DNA of 64,000 bases from NCBI RefSeq assembly GCF_019649055.1, contig NW_026570240.1, forward strand, positions 868,001 through 932,000, read 5' to 3'. Below the pieces are notes generated by a model. The model did no database searches. It was not told where the DNA came from and worked only from the letters and a program-made list of their open reading frames with translations. A program made the position numbers and the translations under genes. Source of the DNA: Paramacrobiotus metropolitanus (taxonomy: Eukaryota; Tardigrada; Eutardigrada; Parachela; Macrobiotidae). Positions 30,391 to 40,275 of this stretch are shown one piece after another; the first letter of the stretch is position 1; each line of letters starts with the position of its first letter.

Positions 30391-33300
30391 CTACTGCGGA
30401 AACAGTGGTTTTCGGCGGGATGTACCACGTAACATGCGGTTAACAATTTCCTGATTTTCTTTACTAAACGCGTCTGCAAGTTCACGTGCGCGTAAATCAG
30501 CTATTGTTTGCTTTGGGCGTACTACTGCGGTAGTTTTCGGAATTACTTTCTTAACTATTGCGGGTTTATTAATTTTATTGCTGTTGTCGTTATCGGAATG
30601 CTCAGTACTGTAATTACTATCAGTATCTGACTGTTCCTTCTCGTTAACAACATTATTGCTATCAGAAGTAACTACAGTACTATTGCGCTCTTTCTCAACA
30701 GGTTGTTGGCCACTATTGCGCACATCGTTATTATCCACTAATTTATCAATATCAGCTGGCAAAGATTCTGCTTTTTTCAGTACGTTAGTAGGTACTGACT
30801 GCTTATTGCGTTTAATTTTCACTCTCAATGACTTGTTTTCTGCTGATGTACTAGGTACATTATTATTGCTATCACTGCTTTTATCAGTATTGCTGTAATT
30901 AAGCATTTCCGATGGCTTAAAAACAATCTTTTCGCCAGATTGTTTGCCACGATAAGGTTTCATGCGCTGGTATGCTACTTCCTGGACATTGCTCAAATCA
31001 GATAGTAATTTAATTATTGCTGTATTTGGACGAGGAATATCCTCAATCACATAAGGACCATCATAACGGCTACGTACGATTATACTGCTCTGCTGATGCT
31101 TCGTAACCTTGCTGAATATAAATACGGGCAATTTCATGCGCTCGATCTAATTTCCATTTTAAACGATCTAAATAATCTTCTACAGAGGCGTAATCTTCAG
31201 GAAGATTAGTCTTCGTAATGGTATCAATGGGCAACGTTTGCTCCCTACCATAAAGCATGTAAAAAGGCGAATGCTTCGTAGTTTTATGTACTGTCCGATT
31301 ATATGCTGCAACAACGAAAGGAAGAAACTCATCCCAGCGATCCTGGGTGCCTTTCTGCGCATACATGGATAAGCTATCTGCTATCCACTGCATTTGTCTC
31401 TCTACGAGACCTCGACCGATGCTGTGGTATGCGGTACCAAAATGGTGCTTTATCTTTGTCAACTTTGCCACTGCTTCTATTATTTGATTCATAAAGTGCG
31501 ATCCTCTATCAGAATTAAGTACTTGCGGAGCACCATACGGTAAAATCACATCATAAATGAGAAATTGTGCTACTGTTATTGCTTTTTCATCTGGTACTGC
31601 TTTCGCTATTACAAATTTAGTGAGTTCATCTATTGCTACAATAATGCATTTATTTTATTTTTCGACTGCTTTAACGGACCTTTAATGTCGATTTGCATGC
31701 GGTAAAACGGTTCACCAACGGGAACATGCAAAAGTTTACCTGGTTGCGGCTTACGTTGCGATTTCCTCAACTGGCAGTCCAAACAACTGCTTACATATTT
31801 ATCGATGTCACTGACCATATTGTCCCAGTAGAAGCGTGCGCTTATCTGATTGTACGTCCTTTGTCTGCCTAGATGGCCAGACGCCGGCACGTCATGATTA
31901 ATGCGGATGTAATCATTTACCATATGTCTTGGTACGACGAACTTTCGCACGTACTTATCATTTGCTACTGCAATGCGATACAGAACACCATTCCACAACT
32001 GGTAATGCTGCGGTTTTGCAACTATTGCTCCAGATTCCTCTTTTTCTTTTAATGAGTTAATTTCTTTTACGATATGCGGATCACGCAATTGCTCGGTTCT
32101 TAAGAACTTAAAATTATTTTCGACATCTTCACCTTCAAGCTCAGTTTCAGCCGTCCCTTCCGGGTGGGTAATGCTAACCATACGAATGTCACGAGTGCTA
32201 AAATAATCATCCCAGTCATCTTCGGGGATGGCTGGGTCAACAGGATTTCTGCTTAATGCGTCTGCGTTATCGCACATTTTACCTGGGCGATATTTAATGG
32301 TAATATCTAAACTACCCAGCTCTAATGCCCAACGCGTCAAACGACCGTTTAAACCTTGCTTGTGTGATGCAGATCTCAAAAGATTTGCTAATGCTTGATG
32401 ATCTGTCTGCACCGTAAACGGCGCATGATCAATGTACGGCTTAAACTTACGAACTGCGTAAATAACAGCTAAACATTCTAGCTCAGTTATTGCGTAGTTT
32501 TTTCAGCTGCATGCAGTAATCGGCTTGCATAGGCGATCGGATGATCGTTTTGATGCAATATTGCTCCTATGCCAGTATAACTGGCGTCACATTCTATTGT
32601 TATCGGCTTCGTATAATCAAACTTGGCAAGTACAGGTGCATTGCTCAATGCATTTTTAATATCAACAAATTCTAATGCATGCTTTTCATTCCAGTCTCTT
32701 TTCACATCGGCATCTTTTGCCAACAATGCGTACAAATCCTTAGTTTTATGCGCATATTGCTTAATAAATTTTCTATAGTAATTTGCCAATCCGAGGAAAG
32801 ATCGTAATTCTTTCTCAGTAGTAGGCTGCTTAAATTGTTCTATTGCTTTAATTTTATTTGGATCTGTAGTTATTCCATGTTTGGAGACGATATGACCCAA
32901 GAAATGCAACTCAGGCTTAGCGATATGACACTTGCTCGGTTTTACAGTAAAACCTGCTTCTTCTAGACATTTAAATAATGCTTGAATTTTTAGTTTAGCT
33001 TCAGCCAATGTTTTGGCTGGGACGATTATGTCGTCTAAATATGCAAAAATATTTAAATGCCTTAATTTAATCAATGCCTTGTCAATGGCAGCCTGGAATG
33101 TGGCTGGTCCATTGCAAACACCAAACGGCATGCGGGTAAATTCCCACAAGCCATCTTGCGTAACAAATGCTGTCTTTTCAATGCTATCTTCTGCCATCGG
33201 ATTTGCCAAAATCGACTGGCAATCAAACGTAAAATAAATGCTGTAACCTGCGACATTGCTTAGTACCTCATCTGGATTAGGAAGAGGATAATTATTCTTT

Positions 33301-35645
33301 TTAGTGACATTATTCAGTTTGATATAATTCACGCAAAAGCGCGTACCAATGCTGCCGTCTGCATTACGCTTACTCGCAAGCACAACAGGAAAACTCCAGT
33401 CGCTACTGCTTGGTCGGATAATTCCATTAATAGCATATCATTGACATGCTGCTGTATGAGTTGACGACCTCGCCAACTCGTACGATGAGGCTGGCTTTTT
33501 ATCGGACGGGCATCGCCCGTATCGATGTGATGCTTTACCGACGTATCTACCGTATTAAACATGCGGCTTTTTGTAGGAAAAACATTTCCGTACTGCAGAA
33601 ATAGTTCTTCCCATTCTTTGCGTTCATCGGGCGTTAAGCCTTCATAGAAATTCATTTGCGATATTGCTTCCTTAATTTCTTGTACCTCTTCAGGAGTACG
33701 CTCCTTAATGCTAGTTGCCAATACCAACGGACCTTCGGCCTCTTCGTACGTCTCTATAATGCCGATAAAAGTGCCTTTTTTAATAATGCGCTTCTGATTG
33801 CTGTAATTAGCAATCTGTACGTCGAATGCTCTATTCTCTGGTTTAACTAGTCCTTCTATCGGTACTAATCTTGCTTTAGAATATAATGCTGGATTAGCTG
33901 AGAACATGAATAATTCAGTCTTTAATTCTTGACCGTATTTCGGCTTAGCGCCAACAGATGTCCAAGTTACTTCTTTAGCGGGTAAAATGAACGAATCTGA
34001 TGCATACACGTTTACTGCTCTAATGCGAAATTTTTCTTTAATTTCAGGTTCTTCTATTGCTATAATGTTATTAATAAATGCTTCAGTATCTGCACTACTG
34101 TTATCCACTGCTACCGTAATATCATCAGTACTCGTACATTTCTCTAGTGGTTCACTACTGCTGACATTATTGTGGTTAATTGCTTCGTTATTATCTGTAC
34201 TCGTACACTGCTCGTTATTTGCATCGTACGGATGAGTTTTAAAAACAATAGTTTCGCTAACTTCTTTCTTAGCACGATTTTTCTTCGTAATTGGCCATTC
34301 GTACGGCTGCAAAATTAACGGCTTATCCAACGGCAGTGCGCCCTTTTTAGGCTTTGCTTTAACAATAATTTTGCGTGATTTTACAGCAGATGCTGGGCTA
34401 CTGTGGTCATAGACTTTAACCTGCGTAGTCCCTTTAAAACTAACTTGCTTTCTCATATTCATTTTAGGGCGCACTGACCTTACTTGCGGGGTGCTAAAAA
34501 ATTTGGCTCGGCATCAAATGCTTTAAACAACTGCTTTCGGAAAACTAAACCTGGTTGTCGCCAAAATTGCTTTATAGGAGTTTTAAGTATTTCCGGCATT
34601 GCAATATGTAATGCTTTTAACGAGGATTTTAGTTCTCGACGCCGTTGTACTGTATGGTAATACAGATCGGTAAACAGTTCATCATGCTCTCTGCTGAGAC
34701 GATTAAACTCTTCAATTTCATATTGCGAATAACCATGCTTTTCATACTTCTGCTTTAATTTATGCAGCTTCATAATGCTGTGGCTATAATCACGCAATAT
34801 AACATGCATTTCGCTTCCAATTTTCGCATTGACGATATGCTAATAAATGCTGCAACATTCTATCATCAAGCTCACGTATAACATTACCATTGCGTTTAGT
34901 TACAGTATGCTAGATACAGTATTTACTGCTTTATTTTGTTGCTGGTTTACTGGTACAACAATTTTATTGCTATTAATGTTCTTACACTGTACTTGTGGCG
35001 GTGCCACTGGTACAGGGAAGATTTTACTTCATGCTGCTCAAGCAAATGTGCGGAATATTTATTTATCGCCGATATAAATGCTCGTACTTTTACTTTCCTT
35101 TCAACTGCTGCATTTCCATGCTTTTCTTTGAGAGTTACATATTTCTGGGAATGTTGACAAGTACCTTCGATTTCCCTTTAGAAGGTTACTGTTTACGTCA
35201 ACCCTAGTACTGGCCAATACTACGGGTTTAGAAAAGGTCTTAGGCGCGCGCAATACCGCAGCTTTTTCCTGGACCAGTGCCACTGGTTCGGGGAAAGCTG
35301 ATACATTTCCTACAGAGGCAGTGATCAGCTGCTTTGACCGGTCGCCAGCAACCGGCTGCAGGAAGTTGATACGGACTAGTTTGTTCTCTTCGACTGTGTA
35401 CGCTGCTTGTTTAAGGAAATCCTGTCCCAGAATTAGTAATATTTTATCCGATGTTGGTTTTACATACATGCTGTGCAAAATTCTTTGCTGTCCTATTGTT
35501 ACATATTGCTGACAATAATGAGTCACGGTGAAGTAACGGCTACCACCGACTCCACAGATATGTAGTGCTTTATTTAACGGTAAAGTACGTAATTTGTTTT
35601 CAGCACAGAATGCTTGTGATATCAGGACGTTTCCGCCCCTGTATC
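30391..35645 (-). pseudogene. pol: Retrotransposon pol (protease-RT-RNase H-integrase), interrupted
   Basis: Domain order on the minus strand: protease active site DTG at 35645-35637, followed at once by a frame change. The protease C-terminal ILGQDF follows in 35526-35101, then a spacer frame (34809-34480) and an RT N-terminal region with HHIDTGDARPI (34474-33329). The RT core with YLDD is in 33383-32487 and continues into RNase H; DHQALANLL and YRPGK are in 32412-31636. An integrase HHCC finger follows, with GHLG and CLDC, then the DDE core with NSDRGS and GLVERQ (31549-31070) and the C-terminal tail (31137-30391). Frame changes near 35630, 33390, 32450, 31640 and 31100 break it into pieces. 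The RT block after the first catalytic Asp (around 33200) is locally out of register, suggesting small indels. Domain content is certain; whether breaks are real is not. Confidence 0.88.
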
Positions 35646-35868
35646 AATTAATGCTTTGACTTGCATATTGCTGATTTTAACATTATGAAACAACATCCTT
35701 TCATGCTTTGGTTCAGAAACTACAGTGCCAACTTGCTGCACAGAAGCGTGTACCAAAGTACATTGCTGTGGAATATATACTGTATATCCTTGTACATTCA
35801 CATGCTGTTTATCTGGCGGTTTACGTGGTTTGGGCTTGGCAGTGCCAGGACCTGCCGCCCTTACTCGT

Positions 35869-38220
35869 TTAAAGACTCACTGCATTCACTGCTAACGCTA
35901 CTGCTGTCACTGCTGTCTGAACTGTCTGGTTCGTTATCCGGCATAAATGCTGCAAATGCATTCTGCTGGGATACAGGCGGAGGTCCCTCGGGCATCCGGA
36001 ATACCGGCGCCCGTGGGTTCCTCGACCAATGCCGTTACCACCTTGCCTCAATACAGGCGATGTACTGCGTGAGCTGGCCGGCGACGAGGAGCCGGACCTT
36101 TCTGCTCTCCTAGCCTGGAATGCCTCAAACTGCCTGCGTGTTCGTTGTTCACCGCTAGGCCAATGGTACTTCCTATAATTAGGGTTCTGATGTTGTGGAA
36201 GGTCTTTCCACCAACAGTTCTCTGTTATGTGGCCTTCCACTACACAATGCGTACAATACGGTATACCAGGGCGCGGTGTGGTACGCACATTGCGAGGGCC
36301 CTGCTGCGGACCGGCACGCGACTGCTGTTGTGGTGCCGGTTGATTATTGCTCACAGTTGCCGGCTGCGCAGCTGCCTGCGCATACGACAGCTTGCTGTTT
36401 GCTGCTGGATTTACTCGATTACTGCTTCTAAACTGCTGTCTATTAAATTTATTTGCCGGGTTAAACGGCTTCTGCTGTACAATATTGCCGGAAGTAGACT
36501 GCTGCAGTACATTTACCGAGTACTCATCTGTACTGTATCTACTGGGCATCATTGATTCTAGGTACCTGGCCTCGCTTAGAAATTCAGCGGGCGTACGTGG
36601 CTTGCGCAGAACAATATCATCCTTTAATGCTTTAAACGTGCGTAACCCTTGGATGAGGTAATTCACGAAATGCTCCGGCGGACCGGCAAAACCTGCCCGG
36701 TCGCGCAAGGTACACATTGCTTGATAGTATGCATCAATGCTTTCCTTATTTTTATCAAATGTTCTCGTAGCTAATTTATTTAATGCGTTAATTGCTTTAT
36801 CGCGATCGCCAAAGCGCTCCACAAATGCTTTTTTCCATTCGTCGAAGCTGGTCGGTGCATCCACCGCGACAGATGCAGAACCGTACCACTGCTTCGCATC
36901 TTTCTCTAATGCATTGCTGAATTCAATAATTTTAGTTGCGTCATCCCAACCGTACGTTAATGCGGTCTTATCCAGTTGAACAAGGAACGATTCCACATCG
37001 TCCTTGTTACCGCTAAATTTGCCTTTAAAGTGTACTGCGGGCTTTACTGCCTGTAATGCGGTAATTAATTTCTGCGTAATATCATCTTGCTGAGATTCGG
37101 CTGCTCTCCGTACAACCGGTGCAGCTTCAACATCATCATCACTGATGTCAACTACTGCTGATTTATGCTGCTTATTAATGACACATTTATGCTTTAATAA
37201 TTCTGCGATACGATCCTGTGCTTCAGCATGTTCTTTATGCAAATCTTCATACAACTTTTCGTATTGCTCTCCATGTGCTTTATACATCTGCGAGGAATTT
37301 ACTGTGGCCGTTAATTCTTCTGAGATTTTTAGACGCTCAGCCTGTTCATGCTTATATTTATCCTTATATTTATTCAACTGATCAGCCATTTTAGTAATAG
37401 CCTCTGCTTGCGGTATGCTTTTATTATGCTCTTCTGCTTCTGCACGGAGCTTAATAATTTCATGCTTCCAAGAATTTAGTACTTGGAACTGCCGATCAAT
37501 TTCTGCTTTATACCTTGTTTCAGTTGCTTCATGCGCTTCAATAACTTGTTCATATTGCTTCTTCTCTTCTGACCATGCCTTGCAGACATCATTTGCATGC
37601 TTACTTTCTTCTCTACGACGAAAAATTTCATCATGTGCTTTCAGTAATTTTGCTTTTAATTTTTCATTATGCTCAGTTAATTCCTTATAGCGATTACTCG
37701 TATCTACCAAATCTTGCTGTGTCTTATGCAATAATGCTTGAATTTCATCGTAATGCTGCTGCGTATTTTCCGGTAAAAGTTCTTTAGGAGAACTATGCAT
37801 CGGAGAATGAAATGCTGGATTACTGGACAGACTCTCCTCAGATGGAGATCTGTTGACCGATAAATTGAGCGGAATATCCGACTCATTGCTAGAAGGTTCA
37901 ATATGCTCATTATTATCACCGTTATCAACAGGTAACTGCTTCGACAATGCTTGTTGACTTTTATCAATATACGTCAGTTCATGCTCGTCACCAAATGCAA
38001 TTTCTTGATCGCGATCAGAAATTGATATTAATTCTGAATCATGAGTGATATTGCTAGCGATAGACTGATACGAAACCTGCGAGGCTGATGATGCTGACCT
38101 TTCCGGTAATTTTTTCGGCATTAGCACTAAGTGCGCTAAGTGCCGATGTAGATGCTGGTGATCTTTGCAGTTTACTGCTACGCGCAAATGCTGCCGCTCC
38201 TGAATTTTGAATGGCAGCAT
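35869..38220 (-). CDS. gag: Retrotransposon Gag, with displaced 5' end
   Basis: This 783-codon frame encodes the structural protein. A long coiled coil covers residues about 155-340 (heptad-rich Lys/Glu/Gln/His). A capsid-like helical region follows (FLVQLDKTALTYGWDD to about residue 580), then a Gln/Pro/Arg-rich linker and one CCHC zinc knuckle, YCTHCVVEGHITENCWW (C-x2-C-x4-H-x4-C). The natural N-terminus probably lies upstream: a frame starting with ATG at 38457 (MEEKRSPVRDLL) runs 55 codons to 38290. An Ala/Ser-rich frame covers 38281 to about 38120, and only then does the main frame take over. So two frame changes sit near the 5' end. The ATG at 38220 may therefore not be the true start. 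Confidence 0.82.
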   Translation of the reverse strand: MLPFKIQERQHLRVAVNCKDHQHLHRHLAHLVLMPKKLPERSASSASQVSYQSIASNITHDSELISISDRDQEIAFGDEHELTYIDKSQQALSKQLPVDNGDNNEHIEPSSNESDIPLNLSVNRSPSEESLSSNPAFHSPMHSSPKELLPENTQQHYDEIQALLHKTQQDLVDTSNRYKELTEHNEKLKAKLLKAHDEIFRRREESKHANDVCKAWSEEKKQYEQVIEAHEATETRYKAEIDRQFQVLNSWKHEIIKLRAEAEEHNKSIPQAEAITKMADQLNKYKDKYKHEQAERLKISEELTATVNSSQMYKAHGEQYEKLYEDLHKEHAEAQDRIAELLKHKCVINKQHKSAVVDISDDDVEAAPVVRRAAESQQDDITQKLITALQAVKPAVHFKGKFSGNKDDVESFLVQLDKTALTYGWDDATKIIEFSNALEKDAKQWYGSASVAVDAPTSFDEWKKAFVERFGDRDKAINALNKLATRTFDKNKESIDAYYQAMCTLRDRAGFAGPPEHFVNYLIQGLRTFKALKDDIVLRKPRTPAEFLSEARYLESMMPSRYSTDEYSVNVLQQSTSGNIVQQKPFNPANKFNRQQFRSSNRVNPAANSKLSYAQAAAQPATVSNNQPAPQQQSRAGPQQGPRNVRTTPRPGIPYCTHCVVEGHITENCWWKDLPQHQNPNYRKYHWPSGEQRTRRQFEAFQARRAERSGSSSPASSRSTSPVLRQGGNGIGRGTHGRRYSGCPRDLRLYPSRMHLQHLCRITNQTVQTAVTAVALAVNAVSL

Positions 38221-38457
38221 CAGCTAATAATGCAAACGCTGACTGCGGATTATGCGCACGAGCATGCGCACGAGTATTCACATTATGTTTTACTGCTGCT
38301 GTTTTGCTGGATACTGCTTTACTTTTCTGAGTTTTCTTCCGACTGCTTCTTCTTGCTGCTTTTGTGCACCAGGTTTATTAACGACCTGGGCCGGTTTGAA
38401 AATGCGACTTCCGACAGCATTAAGCAAGTCTCTCACAGGAGACCGCTTCTCTTCCAT

Positions 38458-39348
38458 GCTGCCTACAGATTTTCACAATACTGCTTTAATTACAGATATA
38501 TCGCTTTATTGAAATTATGCACCGACAAATCAATCAGTAATGCAGGGCGCGTGCAGCTACATGCTGCACGCGTTACGTAACTTGTTTACAGTTTCAATGC
38601 AAGGCGTGCTAGGCACGTGCTTATCACGATTTAAAATCTTCAGCTGGCACAATGGATTGTGCCAGTCTGAATGACCTGCTATGCGGAAATGCTGTGCCTG
38701 GGCTGTTCACGCAGCAACAGGTTGACACTCGAGATAAATGACGCACTGCCGTTCAACGTCTGGGTCAGACGTTGCTCGTTGAATGCGGAAATTCAAAACA
38801 AATTCTGGCTTTTAAAGGTCAAAATAATGCAAAAATTAATGTTTCAATGCTAAAATACAGTATGTAAAAACTGTATTTTAATCCTGAAATATGCTGTGTC
38901 TAAATGTGTGAAATGCTGTACAAAAGATAAACTGCTGTGTATTTTGTCAAATGCGAGATTAATGCTGTGTACAATGCTGTTGTCCCTTACTTCTAGTTAA
39001 TTTTCAAAACGAAAACCAAAAAGAAAAGGAAAACTGCAGTTGTAAGGTGAAAGTTTTCAAAAAACAGTTAACCAGCCTTGCTGGCAACTCACTGCTTCGA
39101 CGATTCACAATCCTTGCTGCACGGAGTTTCGGGAACCGTGTCTCACCGCAACAACACCCCACGTCCAAACTGCACGGGTTTCGCGCACCGTGGCTCACCG
39201 CCCGTAGTCCACGAAAACCAAAACACTGCAAAATGAAAGTTCACGACGATACTGCTTTGGAGAATCAGCGTCCACCACACCAACTTCCGACAAAGATGAG
39301 ATATTGCTTCCAATATGAAATTATGCTCAGATTTGGCGGATCTTAGTA
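38458..39348 (-). other. Retrotransposon 5' leader
   Basis: About 0.9 kb of non-coding sequence between the primer-binding site and the first Gag ATG. It is rich in ATGCTG-type motifs (16 TGC against 5 GCA on the plus strand in 38641-39000). It holds two related 32-33-bp segments, at 39117-39149 and 39170-39201, each able to fold with a GCACGG/CCGTG stem; these are candidate RNA packaging or dimerisation signals by position only. Confidence 0.55.
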
Positions 39349-39358
39349 TCTGCTACCA
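39349..39358 (-). other. Primer-binding site, initiator tRNA-Met type
   Basis: Directly inside the 5' LTR the sense strand reads TGGTAGCAGA. This complements the last ten bases (including CCA) of animal initiator tRNA-Met as I know that sequence. The match is not extended beyond ten bases. Confidence 0.7.
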
Positions 39359-39734
39359 TGATAGCCATGCCACGGGGCAGGCTAGGAAGAAGAACGATTT
39401 TCTATGAAGATCTACGGGAGAAACACCGCTCAACTTCCGTTACGCTTTTATTAGTCAAAACCAGTAATCATAAGAAATTCCAGAGTTGTGCGATCATAAC
39501 CTCTCGACTAAAGTTATCTGCCAAAACATCCAGCGGATCAGAACTTCAAAGCTCAGTGTTATCGCAACAGTGTAATGCTGATCGTATGTGTACTGCTCGT
39601 ACCTGTCTTGACTATCGAGCCAAGTGCTGAACACAGTTAATGCGGTGCAACAGGTAATGATAAGACGTACGTGTAATGCTAATCAGTACTGCATATGCAC
39701 GGGAGATGGTGACGTACTAGCGTCATCCCTAACA
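39359..39734 (-). repeat. 5' LTR of the retrotransposon
   Basis: This is the 376-bp partner of 27380-27755 and carries the promoter in element orientation. The lack of visible differences between the LTRs implies a recent insertion, since they are identical at integration and diverge later. Open frames crossing the LTRs are shadows. Confidence 0.93.
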
Positions 39735-39738
39735 CTTG
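39735..39738. repeat. Right target-site duplication CTTG
   Basis: The matching copy of 27376-27379. It ends 8 bp before the terminal inverted repeat of the P-like transposon. Confidence 0.75.
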
Positions 39739-39746
39739 GTTGGGAC

Positions 39747-39840
39747 GTGTACAAACATACTACCAGTGCACCACATCATGATTGCGCAATAAAATTCTTG
39801 ACGGTGGAGCTGTTCACGGTAGCTTGTATCAACGCAGCGC
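39747..39840 (+). repeat. Left terminal inverted repeat, 94 bp
   Basis: It is the exact reverse complement of 45369-45462. Identity begins at GTGTACAAAC and stops after CAACGCAGCGC. Inside it lies a small palindrome TCACTAGTGA at 39892-39901. Confidence 0.93.
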
Positions 39841-40016
39841 ACAACATACAGTAGCAGCGTTGTGTGTGCTGCAGTGCTGATAAGTGATTAGTCACTAGTG
39901 AGAATGGTTACTATATTAGTTTTTCTGTTTCTTATGAATCTTATGATGTATGAGTGTCGTTTTGATTACTTGGGCTAATTACCTCTTCTGTACATTTTAT
40001 TTCTATCGCATTATAA

Positions 40017-40275
40017 CAGTTACAGAGTATTCTACAATTTCTGGAGTGGAAATGTGGGCAGGTACTGATTGATCTTGTGTTCTTATTTGCCTGTGAGAAG
40101 CAGCGAAAGTGCGAGGAGCCTCTCTTTGACCAACGTAAACTGCACCGTTCACGATCTCACCCGTGCAGCTGCGATCCCGAGTATAGCCCAGCGCACCCTG
40201 CTATCCGATCAGTGGTCATGGAGGCCGTAGAGGTCGGCGATCTGACGAAACTGCTCAGCGAAACGGACACCCTCG
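40017..40275 (+). other. Truncated MH1-like 5' exon of the transposase
   Basis: This open segment ends in a good GT donor (phase 1) that joins in frame to the nuclear-receptor exon. Its end, AIRSVVMEAVEVGDLTKLLS, resembles the first helices of the complete MH1 copy downstream (AVRAVVRNAQSVDDLEKLLV) at nine of twenty positions. It is preceded by a Cys-Lys-rich stretch with a C-x5-C like that of receptor finger 2. It looks like the remnant of a duplicated receptor-MH1 module. Confidence 0.55.

Larger units (their letters stand above)
27380..39734 (-). mobile_element. Ty3/Gypsy-type LTR retrotransposon, 12.4 kb, complete ends
   Basis: This is a full LTR element on the minus strand, with the 5' LTR at the right. 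It has identical-looking 376-bp LTRs (27380-27755, 39359-39734) with TG...CA termini. The 4-bp target duplication CTTG is at 27376-27379 and 39735-39738. A primer-binding site adjoins the 5' LTR. Gene order in element orientation is gag with a zinc knuckle, protease DTG, reverse transcriptase, RNase H, integrase, then a third ORF. RT-before-integrase order and the pol motifs place it in Ty3/Gypsy. Gag's 5' end and pol are split over several frames, so this copy probably could not supply pol itself unless the breaks are assembly errors. At over 12 kb it is long for the group. The sequence is strongly enriched in GCA on the sense strand. Confidence 0.93.

Noticed and set aside
39739-39746. Exact 8-bp target duplication for the P-like transposon
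   Set aside because: GTTGGGAC on the left against TTGGGAAC on the right is not an exact repeat; only TTGGGA is shared next to the TIRs.
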